Below, piece by piece: positions 50,432-61,465 of a DNA stretch of 64,000 nucleotides; within the stretch, counting starts at the first letter, position 1; every line of letters starts with the position of its first letter. Source of the DNA: Nocardioides sp. zg-1230 (lineage in GTDB: Bacteria > Actinomycetota > Actinomycetes > Propionibacteriales > Nocardioidaceae); the NCBI RefSeq assembly GCF_013155335.1, contig NZ_JABJQZ010000008.1, forward strand, positions 496,001-560,000. Reading direction: 5' to 3'. The translations under genes were made by a program, and so were the position numbers. The notes below the pieces were generated by a model. It saw only the letters and a list, made by a program, of their open reading frames with translations, searched no databases and was not told the origin of the DNA.

Positions 50432-51358
50432 ATGCCCGCATCGCGCCCGGACAGCACCCAGCCGCCTCCCGCCTCCGACGAGCTGCGCGCGCCGGTCGGC
50501 AACGAGGTGGAGCTCTGCTACCAGACCTTCGGCGACCCCGACGCGGAGCCGCTGCTCCTGGTGATGGGCCTGAGCGGCCCGATGACGTGGTGGGACCAGG
50601 CGTTCTGCGAGCAGCTCGCGTCGGCCGGCTTCCACGTGGTGCGCTACGACAACCGCGACACCGGGAAGTCGTCGCGCATCGCTGCTCCGGCCCGCCCCGA
50701 CCAGCTGGTCAAGGCCTTCGCGACGAGCCGGGCCAACGCGCCCTACACCATGTCGGACCTGGCCGGTGACGCCGTCGCGCTGCTCGACCACCTCGGCCTG
50801 GCGTCGGCACACCTGGTGGGGGTGTCGATGGGCGGGATGATCGCGCAGACCGTCGCCGTCGAGCACCCGAGCCGCGCGCGGTCGCTGACGAGCATCAGCT
50901 CCACCACGGGTCGGCGGACGGTCGGCTGGCAGCACCCGTCCCTCCTGCCGCGGCTCATCGCGCCACGCAAGGCCGGGCGCGACGCCTACGTCGAGACCAG
51001 CCTCGCCATGTGGTCGCTGATCGGCTCGGCCGCCTACCCCTCGGACCCCGACGCCCTGCGCACCCGCGCGGAGGCGACCTTCGACCGTGGCGTGAGCGCC
51101 AGCGGGGCGGTGCGCCAGATGCTGGCCATCCTGACCCAGGAGGACCGCACCGCGCGGTTGCGCAGCCTGCGCATCCCGGCGCTCGTCATCCACGGCACGG
51201 CCGACAAGATGGTCCACGTCAGCGGCGGCCGCTCGACCGCCGCCGCCATCCCCGGCGCCGAGCTGGTGACCATCGACGGCATGGGTCACGACCTGCCACC
51301 CGAGCTCTTCGCCACCTTCGTCGAGGCCATCCGGCGCACCGCCGACCGGGCGTCGTAG
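50432..51358 (+). CDS. Alpha/beta-hydrolase
   Basis: The 308-residue protein has LLLVMGLSGPMTWWDQAFCE (oxyanion region), the nucleophile elbow VGVSMGGMIAQTVA, an acid in VIHGTADKMVH and the histidine in DGMGHDLPPEL. This fits the family often annotated as alpha/beta-fold or TAP-domain hydrolases/peroxidases. The ATG is chosen over an upstream TTG. It is divergent from the lipase-like gene and converges with galK. Confidence 0.86.
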   Translation: MPASRPDSTQPPPASDELRAPVGNEVELCYQTFGDPDAEPLLLVMGLSGPMTWWDQAFCEQLASAGFHVVRYDNRDTGKSSRIAAPARPDQLVKAFATSRANAPYTMSDLAGDAVALLDHLGLASAHLVGVSMGGMIAQTVAVEHPSRARSLTSISSTTGRRTVGWQHPSLLPRLIAPRKAGRDAYVETSLAMWSLIGSAAYPSDPDALRTRAEATFDRGVSASGAVRQMLAILTQEDRTARLRSLRIPALVIHGTADKMVHVSGGRSTAAAIPGAELVTIDGMGHDLPPELFATFVEAIRRTADRAS

Positions 51359-51363
51359 CAGCG

Positions 51364-52485
51364 TCAGCCGAGACGGTGCGCGCCCTGTGACGGCTCGGCC
51401 GTGAAGAGGTCGGGCTCGCCGAAGCCACCGTCGGCGAAGGCGCGGCGTACGGCCTCGCCCGCCGCCTCGACCGAACCCGTGGGCACCAGCCCGATCACGC
51501 AGCCGCCGAAGCCGCCGCCGGTCATCCGTGCCCCGAGCGCGCCCGCCTCGAGCAGGGCGTCGACGGCCGTGTCCACCTCGGGGACGGTGATCCGGAAGTC
51601 GTCGCGCATCGATCGGTGCGACGCGGTGAGCAGCGGGCCGATGTCGGCGAGGCGGCCCGCGTCGAGCAGCCGCACGACGGACAGCACGCGGTCGTCCTCG
51701 GTCACCACGTGCCGGACGTAGCGGCGCAGCTCGTCGTCGTCGAGCCGGCCCAGCGCGGCGTCGAGATCGTCGGCCGTCACGTCGCGCAGCGCCGCGACGC
51801 GCAGCTGGCGCGCGGCCTCCTCACACCCACGGCGCCGGGCGCCGTACTCGCCGTCGGAGTGCCGGTGGGGCGCGCGGGTGTCGGCGACGAGCACGGTCAG
51901 GCCGTCGCCGTCGAGGTCCAGCGGCACCGACCGGGTCTCGTGGCTGCGCATGTCGCAGAACAGCGCGTGCCCCGCCTCGCCGCGCAGGCTGACCAGCTGG
52001 TCCATCCCGCCCGTCGGCGCACCCACGGCGTCGTTCTCGACGTCGCGCGTCAACGCGAAGAGGGCGTCGTCGTCGAGCCCGAGACCGAGGTGGTCGTCGA
52101 CCGCCCGCGCGACCGAGCACACCAGCGCTGCCGACGACGACAGCCCGGCCCCCGACGGCACGTCGGAGTCGACCCGGATCCCGAGCGGGGGCACGTCGAC
52201 GCCACGGTCGGTGAGCAGCCACAGCGCACCCAGCACGTAGCGCGACCACTCCGGGACGTCCTCGAGGTCGGCACCGGCCAGGCCCGAGCGTCGTACGACG
52301 ACCGGCTCGCGCTGCTGGGCCGAGCGCACGGTCCAGCCGTCCGAGCCCTCCACACCCGCCGCCGAGACGTCCGACACCGACGCCGTGCACCCCACCTCGA
52401 GCGCGAACGGGAGGACGAAGCCGTCGTTGTAGTCGGTGTGCTCACCGACCAGGTTGATCCGCCCCGGGGCACGCCAGACCGTCAT
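51364..52485 (-). CDS. galK: Galactokinase
   Basis: The 373-residue GHMP kinase has the galactokinase signature GRINLVGEHTDYNDGFVLP, the phosphate loop SDVPSGAGLSSSAALVCSVA and GARMTGGGFGGCVIGLV. It phosphorylates galactose to galactose 1-phosphate. AGGGG four bases before the ATG supports the start; an ATG five codons earlier is possible. galT and galE are not adjacent. It is divergent from the LpqY-like transport operon, which might supply galactose-containing sugars. Confidence 0.94.
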   Translation of the reverse strand: MTVWRAPGRINLVGEHTDYNDGFVLPFALEVGCTASVSDVSAAGVEGSDGWTVRSAQQREPVVVRRSGLAGADLEDVPEWSRYVLGALWLLTDRGVDVPPLGIRVDSDVPSGAGLSSSAALVCSVARAVDDHLGLGLDDDALFALTRDVENDAVGAPTGGMDQLVSLRGEAGHALFCDMRSHETRSVPLDLDGDGLTVLVADTRAPHRHSDGEYGARRRGCEEAARQLRVAALRDVTADDLDAALGRLDDDELRRYVRHVVTEDDRVLSVVRLLDAGRLADIGPLLTASHRSMRDDFRITVPEVDTAVDALLEAGALGARMTGGGFGGCVIGLVPTGSVEAAGEAVRRAFADGGFGEPDLFTAEPSQGAHRLG

Positions 52486-52539
52486 CGAACCCCTACTCAT
52501 GTCATCGCGGGCCGCATACCCGTTGGAATGGGATGCATG

Positions 52540-52569
52540 TTGCCAAACAGTGCGGGGGACCACTAGACC
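52540..52569 (+). promoter_or_regulatory. Possible promoter of the LpqY-SugABC-like operon
   Basis: TTGCCA (52540) and TAGACC (52564) are spaced by 18 bases, 32 bases before the ATG of the binding protein. A second ACTAGAC occurs 17 bases downstream of the first. The match is weak and spacing is the main support. Confidence 0.3.
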
Positions 52570-52600
52570 AGAGGCTCAACTAGACACGAGGAGGGCGCGG

Positions 52601-53896
52601 ATGTCCCGAGCACCGTCGATCCGGCAACGAGGCCGGCCCTGGGGAAGACGGAAGGTGGCTCCGCTGGCAGCGCTCGCTCTCGCGAGCGGCCTCCTCGCCG
52701 CCTGCGGAGGCGACAGCGGCCCCCCCGAGCTCACCTGGTACATCAACCCCGACAGTGGCGGGCAGGACGCCGTCGCCGAGAAGTGCTCCACCGACGAGTA
52801 CACGATCACCACCGAGGTCCTCCCCCAGGACGCCAACCAGCAACGCATCCAGCTCGCGCGCCGACTCGCCGCCGGCGACCCCGAGATCGACATCATGAGC
52901 ATCGACCCGCCGTTCACGGCGGAGTTCGCGGAGGCGGGCTACCTCGCCGAGATCCCGCAGGACCTGCAGGACACCTTCCGCGAGCAGGCCTTCGAGAGCG
53001 CCGCCGAGGCGGCCACGTGGGAGGACCAGCTCGTGGTGGCACCGTTCTGGTCCAACACGCAGGTGCTCTGGTACCGCAAGTCGTTCGTCGAGCAGACCGA
53101 CCTCGACATGGAGCAGCCGGTCACCTGGGATCAGATCATCCAGGCCGCCGGCCAGAACGACGGCACCGTCGCGGTGCAGGCCAACAAGTACGAGGGCTAC
53201 TCGGTCTGGATCAACGCCCTCATCTCCGGAGCGGGCGGCGAGATCGCCTCGCAGACCGAACAGGGCGCCGACGCCCAGATCGACATCGACTCCGATGCGG
53301 GTCGACAGGCCGCCCAGGTCATCGCCGATCTCGCCTCCTCCGACGCCGCGCCCGCCGACCTCTCGATCGCGCAGGAGGGACAGGCGGCTGCGACCTTCGG
53401 CGGCGACCGCGGCGCGTTCATGGTCAACTGGACCTACATCCTCAACGGAGCCGGCTACTCCGACGAGGTCGTCGACGACCTCGGCTGGGCCCGCTATCCC
53501 CGCTCGGTCGAGGGCGAGGAGTCCCGGCCGCCCTACGGTGGGATCGGGATCGGCGTGAGCGAGTTCTCCGCGGACAAGGACCTCGCCGTGGGTGCACTGG
53601 AGTGCCTCACCAGCCCCGAGAACCAGGCGCTCAACGCCGAGCTCACCGGCAACATGCCGTCCAGCGCGGCCGGCTACGACCAGCCCAACGTGCAGGAGCT
53701 GTTCCCCGGCGACCTGCTCGAGCTCTTCCAGCAGAGCCTGGAGTCCGCCGCCCCGCGCACCCCGACGCCCTACTGGAGCGACATCTCCGGCGGCATCCAG
53801 AGCACCTGGCATCCGCCGTCGGGCGTCGATGACCAGACCCCGGAGGAAGCCACGCAGTTCATCGAGGACGTCCTCCAGGGAAGGAGACTGCTGTGA
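52601..53896 (+). CDS. Sugar ABC transporter substrate-binding lipoprotein, LpqY-like
   Basis: The 431-residue lipoprotein has signal APLAALALASGLLAAC with lipobox LAAC. The mature part follows the mycobacterial LpqY (trehalose) pattern: NQQRIQLARRLAAGD, DIMSIDPPFTAEFAEAGYLA, APFWSNTQVLWYRKSF, VAVQANKYEGYSVWINALIS and PPYGGIGIGVS. LpqY binds trehalose; here trehalose or a related disaccharide is likely but not certain. GAGGAGGG precedes the ATG. It is first in a coupled four-gene operon. Confidence 0.9.
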   Translation: MSRAPSIRQRGRPWGRRKVAPLAALALASGLLAACGGDSGPPELTWYINPDSGGQDAVAEKCSTDEYTITTEVLPQDANQQRIQLARRLAAGDPEIDIMSIDPPFTAEFAEAGYLAEIPQDLQDTFREQAFESAAEAATWEDQLVVAPFWSNTQVLWYRKSFVEQTDLDMEQPVTWDQIIQAAGQNDGTVAVQANKYEGYSVWINALISGAGGEIASQTEQGADAQIDIDSDAGRQAAQVIADLASSDAAPADLSIAQEGQAAATFGGDRGAFMVNWTYILNGAGYSDEVVDDLGWARYPRSVEGEESRPPYGGIGIGVSEFSADKDLAVGALECLTSPENQALNAELTGNMPSSAAGYDQPNVQELFPGDLLELFQQSLESAAPRTPTPYWSDISGGIQSTWHPPSGVDDQTPEEATQFIEDVLQGRRLL

Positions 53897-54837
53897 CCGC
53901 GACCCAAGCACCCCCGCAGGAGGGGACCGAACGCCGCGGGACGGCGGTCGAGAGCGACCGGACCAGGGCCGAGAACCGGCTGGGCCAGAAGCTGGTCGCC
54001 CCCGCCGTCGTCCTGATGCTGCTGGTGACCGCCTACCCCATGCTGCAGGCGCTCTACCTGTCGCTGTTCCGCTATCGCCTGACCGCGCCGGACGACCGGG
54101 AGTTCATCTGGTTCTCCAACTACGCGACCGTGCTGACCGACAGCCTGTTCTGGCAGGACACCTGGAACACGGTCCTGATCATGGTCGTCACGGTAGCCGT
54201 CGAGCTGGTCATCGGATTCGCGTTCGCGATGGTGATGCACCGGGTCGTCTTCGCGCGCGGAGCCATCCGAACCTCGATCCTGATCCCCTACGGCATCATC
54301 ACGGTCGTCTCCGCCTTCGCGTGGCAGTTCGCCTTCAGCCTCAACAACGGCTTCGTGAACAGCTGGGTGCCGTTCGTCGAGGACAACTTCAACTGGTTCG
54401 GCGACCACTGGCCCGCGATGTTCGCGATCATGGTCTCGGAGATCTGGAAGACGACGCCGTTCATGGCCCTCCTGCTCCTCGCGGGTCTGTCGCAGGTCTC
54501 CGAGGACATGCTCGAGGCGGCCAAGGTCGACGGAGCGACGTGGTGGCAGCGGCTGTGGAAGGTGATCCTCCCCAACATGCGGGCGGCGATCATGGTCGCG
54601 GTGCTCTTCCGGGCGCTCGACGCCTACCGCATCTTCGACAACATCTACGTGATGACCCGGGGCGCGCAGGACACCGAGTCCGTGTCGTTCCTGACCTACC
54701 GCCAGAGCATCGAGCAGGTGCAGCTCGGCCTCGGCTCGGCGCTGTCCGTGCTGCTGTTCCTGAGCGTCCTGCTGCTGGCGTTCGGGATCGTGAAGGTGTT
54801 TCGGGTCGACCTGGCCCAGGCGAGAGGTGAGGGCTGA
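53893..54837 (+). CDS. Sugar ABC transporter permease, SugA/MalF-like
   Basis: The 314-residue protein has about six helices and a soluble N-terminal tail. It carries the EAA loop EDMLEAAKVDGATWWQRLWKVILPNMRAA that contacts the ATPase. The position after an LpqY-like gene fits SugA. The GTG start overlaps the preceding stop. Confidence 0.92.
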   Translation: MTATQAPPQEGTERRGTAVESDRTRAENRLGQKLVAPAVVLMLLVTAYPMLQALYLSLFRYRLTAPDDREFIWFSNYATVLTDSLFWQDTWNTVLIMVVTVAVELVIGFAFAMVMHRVVFARGAIRTSILIPYGIITVVSAFAWQFAFSLNNGFVNSWVPFVEDNFNWFGDHWPAMFAIMVSEIWKTTPFMALLLLAGLSQVSEDMLEAAKVDGATWWQRLWKVILPNMRAAIMVAVLFRALDAYRIFDNIYVMTRGAQDTESVSFLTYRQSIEQVQLGLGSALSVLLFLSVLLLAFGIVKVFRVDLAQARGEG

Positions 54838-55700
54838 TGAACAACAAGACGAGTGCCGGCACCTGGATCGGGTTCGTGCTGATCCTCCTGTGGTGCCTCC
54901 TTCCCGTGGCCTGGATCATCTCGCTGTCCTTCAAGGGACCCGGGGAGACCGGCGCCGGGAGCCCCCAGTTCCTGCCGAGCGAACCGACCTTGCAGAACTA
55001 CCGCGACATCCTCGGCATCGGGTCGGTCACCCCGGGCCAGGAGGCCACGGCGGGCGACTTCATCGACGCGCTGCGCAACAGCTTCTTCATCTCGTTGATC
55101 GCGACGGTGCTGGCGGTCATCTTCGCCACGCTGGCGGCCTACGCCATCGCCCGCCTGGAGTTCAAGGGCAAGAAGCTGGTGCTGACGATGGCCCTCGCCA
55201 TCGCCATGTTCCCGGTGGTGTCCCTGGTCGGCCCGCTGTTCGACATGTGGCGCACGGTCGGGCTGTTCAACACCTGGCCCGGCCTGATCATCCCCTACAT
55301 GACCTTCACTCTGCCGCTGGCGATCTGGACCCTGTCCGCCTTCTTCCGCGAGATCCCGTGGGAGATGGAGCAGGCGGCCCAGGTCGACGGAGCGACGTCG
55401 TGGCAGGCCTTCCGCAAGGTCATCGTGCCGCTCGCTGCGCCGGGCGTCTTCACAGCGGCCATCCTGACGTTCTTCTTCGCCTGGAACGAGTTCGTCCTGG
55501 CGATCTCGTTGACGTCGACCACCGCGTCACGAACCGTGCCGGCCCAGCTGTCGTTCTTCGTCGGTCCCGACCCGTTCAACCCGCCGTACGGCACACTGGC
55601 CGCCGCCTCCGTGGTGGTCACGGTCCCGATCATCATCATCGTCCTGCTGTTCCAGCGAAAGATCGTCGCCGGCCTCACCTCCGGCGCAGTGAAGGGGTGA
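54837..55700 (+). CDS. Sugar ABC transporter permease, SugB/MalG-like
   Basis: The 287-residue protein has six helices. The EAA loop is EMEQAAQVDGATSWQAFRKVIVPLAAPG, and the family motif FFAWNEFVLAISLTS follows. It forms the channel with the preceding permease. The ATG shares one base with the preceding stop (TGATG). Confidence 0.92.
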   Translation: MNNKTSAGTWIGFVLILLWCLLPVAWIISLSFKGPGETGAGSPQFLPSEPTLQNYRDILGIGSVTPGQEATAGDFIDALRNSFFISLIATVLAVIFATLAAYAIARLEFKGKKLVLTMALAIAMFPVVSLVGPLFDMWRTVGLFNTWPGLIIPYMTFTLPLAIWTLSAFFREIPWEMEQAAQVDGATSWQAFRKVIVPLAAPGVFTAAILTFFFAWNEFVLAISLTSTTASRTVPAQLSFFVGPDPFNPPYGTLAAASVVVTVPIIIIVLLFQRKIVAGLTSGAVKG

Positions 55701-55707
55701 AGCCGCC

Positions 55708-56973
<1,266 letters not shown>

Positions 56974-56989
56974 GGTCGACCGAGACCAG

Positions 56990-57022
56990 CGAGGCCCCGG
57001 GAACAGTGCTCCCGGGGCCTCG
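56990..57022. terminator. Bidirectional hairpin terminator
   Basis: CGAGGCCCCGGGA pairs with TCCCGGGGCCTCG (13 bp, perfect) around ACAGTGC. It lies between the convergent importer operon and amylosucrase-like gene and can serve both. Confidence 0.82.
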
Positions 57023-57045
57023 CCGCGTCGGGAAGGGACCGAAAA

Positions 57046-58893
57046 TCAGGCGGGAGCGGCAGGCGACACGTGCAGCCACGCCGAGGCGTAAGGGTCGAGC
57101 CGGACCGCGCCGTCGTGGAGCTCCGGCCCGGCGCCGGTCAGGGCGTCCACCAGGTCGTCGGTGTGCAGGCCGAGCCAGTGCAGGACGTCAACGGACACCC
57201 AGGCCTCCCGGTCGGTGACGTTGGCCGCGGCGAGCAACGGGCCGTCGGGGTGCCGCCGGACGACCAGCAGCACGCCCGGGTCTCTGGGGTCCCAGATCTC
57301 GGTGGGCGAGGCCGCATGCAGGTGCGGCAGCGAGCGTCGTACGTCGACGAGGTGCCGCAGGCCGGAGGTGATGCCGTGCGGATCGGGGTCGGCCGCCACG
57401 GCTGCCCATGGCATGCGCGGGCGGTGCACCCACCGGTTGTCGGCGGCGTGGTCGGGGTCGTCGGCCCACCCGCGGTCGTTGAGCAGCCCGACCTCGTCAC
57501 CCATCCAGATCACCGGCAGCCCGCCGAAGGACAGGATGATCGCGTGCGCGAGCAGGATGCGCGCGGCGGCGTGCGGGTCGCCCGCCTCGAGACCGGCGAG
57601 CGAGGCCAGCGACCCGGAGATGCGGCGGTCGCCGGTCTGCTCGTTGTGCTGGAAGACCAGCCCCCGCGCCCACGAGCCGGGGAATGACCCGGAGTACCAG
57701 TCCGACAGGAAGCGCCGGTGGGCGACGGGGTCGAGGCCGACCGCTCGGGCGTCCTCGTCGGAGATCGCCCACCCGATGTCGTCGTGGCAGCGCACGTAGG
57801 TGATCCAGGCCGTCGTCGACGGCGGCTGCGGCAGCTGCTGGAGGGCGTACGTCGCCAGGCGCGCGTCGCGCGAGGCGAGCATCGACCAGACCTGCACCAT
57901 GAGGCCGTTGTGGTAGGCGAGGTCGCTGACCTTGCCGGCGTGCTCCCCCACGCCGAGGTAGGCCGGCAGGTCGGCGGGGCCGACGATCGCCTCGGCCTTG
58001 AAGAGCACGGCGGGCGCGGCGATGCGGGCCACGGTGCGCAGCGCGCGGGTGAGGTGGTGCACCTCTGGCTGGTTCTGGCAGTCGGTACCGAGCCGCTTCC
58101 AGATGAAGGCGATCGCGTCGAGGCGGAACACCTCCACGCCGAGGTTGGCCAACGACAGGATGATGTCGGCGAACTCGCGCAGGACGGCGGGGTTGGACCA
58201 GGCCAGGTCCCACTGGTAGTCGTTGAAGGTCGTCCAGACCCAGCCCGCCAGCTCGTCGTCCCAGGTGAAGCTGCCGGGCGCGAAGTCGGGGAAGACCTCC
58301 GGCAGCATCGCCTCGTAGGCGTCCGGCACCTCGCGGTCCGGGTGGACGTGGAAGTACGCCCGCTTGTCCGGGTCGCCCGCCCGCGCGGCGACCGCCCACT
58401 CGTGCTCACGCGCGACGTGGTTGAGGACGAGGTCGAGGCACAGGCTGATGCCCTCGCCGCGCAGCGTGGTCGCGAGGTCGCGCAGGTCGTCGAGCGTGCC
58501 GAGGTCGGCGCGCACGGAGCGGTAGTCCATGACCGCGTAGCCGCCGTCGTTGGGCGCCGGCCGCGGCGTGAGGAGCGGCATCAGGTGGAGGTAGGCGACT
58601 CCCAGCCCGCCCAGGTGCGCGACCCGTTCGCCCACCCCCTGCAGGGTGCCGGCGAACCGGTCGGCGTAGGCGGCGTAGCCGATCATCGACGACCGCTGGA
58701 ACCAGTCAGGCTCGCGCAGCCGCTGCTCGTCGAGCGCCCGCAGCTCGGCGGGACGGGCCGCGTGAGCAGCCCTGGCGACCTCGACCAGGGACCGGGTCAC
58801 CTCGGGCGCGGCGTCGGCGCCGTAGACCCGCGACACCGTGTCGAGGAGGTCGGGCTCGAGTGCGGCCAGCCGCTCCTCGAAGTCGTTGTCCAC
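57046..58893 (-). CDS. GH13 enzyme, amylosucrase-like
   Basis: The enzyme has about 615 residues and no signal peptide, so it is cytosolic. The N-terminal helical domain (VTRSLVEVARAAHAARPAEL) precedes the (beta/alpha)8 barrel with YLHLMPLLTPRPAPNDGGYAV. Catalytic motifs are LCLDLVLNHVAREHEWA, EVFRLDAIAFIWKRLGTDCQ (nucleophile Asp), VLFKAEAIVG (acid/base Glu) and VRCHDDIGWA. The domain order and HDDIGW favour amylosucrase, which transfers glucose from sucrose to a growing alpha-glucan. Trehalose synthase or sucrose hydrolase are alternatives. GTG at VDNDFEERL is chosen; earlier GTG codons exist at 58899 and 58932. Confidence 0.88.
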   Translation of the reverse strand: MDNDFEERLAALEPDLLDTVSRVYGADAAPEVTRSLVEVARAAHAARPAELRALDEQRLREPDWFQRSSMIGYAAYADRFAGTLQGVGERVAHLGGLGVAYLHLMPLLTPRPAPNDGGYAVMDYRSVRADLGTLDDLRDLATTLRGEGISLCLDLVLNHVAREHEWAVAARAGDPDKRAYFHVHPDREVPDAYEAMLPEVFPDFAPGSFTWDDELAGWVWTTFNDYQWDLAWSNPAVLREFADIILSLANLGVEVFRLDAIAFIWKRLGTDCQNQPEVHHLTRALRTVARIAAPAVLFKAEAIVGPADLPAYLGVGEHAGKVSDLAYHNGLMVQVWSMLASRDARLATYALQQLPQPPSTTAWITYVRCHDDIGWAISDEDARAVGLDPVAHRRFLSDWYSGSFPGSWARGLVFQHNEQTGDRRISGSLASLAGLEAGDPHAAARILLAHAIILSFGGLPVIWMGDEVGLLNDRGWADDPDHAADNRWVHRPRMPWAAVAADPDPHGITSGLRHLVDVRRSLPHLHAASPTEIWDPRDPGVLLVVRRHPDGPLLAAANVTDREAWVSVDVLHWLGLHTDDLVDALTGAGPELHDGAVRLDPYASAWLHVSPAAPA

Positions 58894-58947
58894 GCGCACA
58901 GTATGGCGAAGTGCGGCGACCTGCGCCGCCACCTCGTCGTGGACGGC

Positions 58948-58982
58948 TGAGCCCCCGGGAGCGAGGGGCTCCCGGGGGCTCA
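58948..58982 (-). terminator. Strong hairpin terminator of the MsmX-like gene
   Basis: TGAGCCCCCGGGAGC and GCTCCCGGGGGCTCA form a perfect 15-bp stem around GAGGG. It lies downstream of the ATPase stop and before the amylosucrase-like gene on the same strand, so the two are separately transcribed. Confidence 0.78.
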
Positions 58983-59009
58983 GGCTGTCACGATTGCGTC
59001 AGGCTGCCG

Positions 59010-60095
<1,086 letters not shown>

Positions 60096-60228
60096 GTTGT
60101 GCTCCTTCACCGGCAGGTACGTGCCGGACGATCCGTAGTGAAGTGCCGTGACTGGCGTCACAGTCCGGACTCACAGTAGGGCCCCGTGAGGGGTGGAGCA
60201 ACGGCAGGCGACTCACAGCGGCGGGAAC

Positions 60229-61239
60229 TCACACCGGACGTACCGACCCACCCGGCCTCACGCGCATCGGCACCGGATCGGTGCCCCCGTGGTCGCCGGC
60301 GTCGAGCAGCCGGCGTACGGCGAGCGCGCCGAGCTCGGTGAACGGCAGCTCGACCGACGTCAGCACGGGACGCAGCCAGCCGGCCAGCGCCGATCCGTCG
60401 AAGGAGACCACGCTGACGTCGTCAGGCACGCGCAGGCCGGACTCCGCGAGCGCCTGGTAGACGCCCATCGCGAGGCGGTCGTTCATGCAGACCAGCCCGT
60501 CGGCGCGACCGCCGGCGGCGAGCCAGTGGCGGGTCGCCTCGAACCCCTCGGTCACCGACCAGTCGCAACGCACCAGGCCGGCCACGTCGAGCCCGTGGGT
60601 GGCCAGCTCGGCGCGGATCCCGGCCATCCGGCGCGGCCCGGCCGTCGCCTCCGGCACCGGGTCCTCGCCCACCACCCACACCTCCCGGGCGCCGGCGGCC
60701 AGCAGCGTGGCCACGGCGGCACGACCCCCGCCCTCGTCGTCGGGCACCACCGACGGGAGCTGCTCGTGGGGGTCCTCGCAGTTGAGCAGGACCGACCGCA
60801 CGCCCCGAAGTCCCTCGGGCAGGTGGACGGTGCGGGCCGTGCGGGTGGCGTACACCACGCCGTCCACGTCGCGCTCGAGCATCTCCTCGATCAGCAGCCG
60901 CTCCAGCTCGGGGTCACCCCCGCTCTCCCCCATCACCACGAGGTGGTCGAGCTCGCGCGCGGCCAGGCTCGCCCCGGTCAGCATGCTGCTGCCGTACTGC
61001 TCGCCGGCGATCTGGTCGGACACGAGCCCGATCGTCGCCGTGCGCCGGGTGCGGAGGCTGCGGGCGCTGCGGTTGGGCCGGTAGCCCAGCTCGGCGACGG
61101 CCGCCCGCACCTTGGCCACGGTGGCCGGCGCGATCCGCATCTCGTCGGCGCGACCGTTGAGGATGTAGGAGGCGGTGGTGGTCGACACGCCTGCCTCCGC
61201 AGCCACGTCCGCGAGCATCACGCGCCGTCGTGTCCTCAC
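60229..61239 (-). CDS. LacI-family transcriptional repressor
   Basis: The 336-residue protein has an N-terminal HTH and hinge (MLADVAAEAGVSTTTASYIL and RIAPATVAKVRAAVAELGYRPNRSARSL) and a periplasmic-binding-like effector domain (TIGLVSDQIAG; VVPDDEGGGRAAVATLLAAG; DDVSVVSFDGSALA). It is divergent from the AglE-like gene and almost certainly controls it and the MsmX-like gene in response to an imported sugar. GTG at VRTRRRVML is used; ATG at MLADV is possible. Confidence 0.93.
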   Translation of the reverse strand: MRTRRRVMLADVAAEAGVSTTTASYILNGRADEMRIAPATVAKVRAAVAELGYRPNRSARSLRTRRTATIGLVSDQIAGEQYGSSMLTGASLAARELDHLVVMGESGGDPELERLLIEEMLERDVDGVVYATRTARTVHLPEGLRGVRSVLLNCEDPHEQLPSVVPDDEGGGRAAVATLLAAGAREVWVVGEDPVPEATAGPRRMAGIRAELATHGLDVAGLVRCDWSVTEGFEATRHWLAAGGRADGLVCMNDRLAMGVYQALAESGLRVPDDVSVVSFDGSALAGWLRPVLTSVELPFTELGALAVRRLLDAGDHGGTDPVPMRVRPGGSVRPV

Positions 61240-61347
61240 CGCTCCACTCCTCGTGTCGAACCAGCCTCGTCGCGGACCGGCCGGTCGCGCGCCAGAGCAT
61301 GCCGCAGCACCCCTGCGCCGGTGGCGGGAACGTGTCCAAACCGTTGC

Positions 61348-61377
61348 TTGACACCGGTCCCGTCGGGCGCACATGAT
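61348..61377 (+). promoter_or_regulatory. Promoter of the AglE/F/G-like operon
   Basis: A consensus -35 TTGACA and CATGAT as -10 are spaced by 18 bases, 89 bases before the binding-protein ATG. The -35 overlaps GTGTCCAA...TTGACAC, an imperfect inverted repeat that could be the LacI operator. A second short dyad, GCTGA-N6-TCAGC, follows just downstream. Confidence 0.45.
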
Positions 61378-61465
61378 GCGGCTGATTCGATTCAGCAGTG
61401 GTACACGTCACACTACGACACAGAGGCTGAGCGGGACAGACCCCGCCACCCGAGGAGGCACCCTC

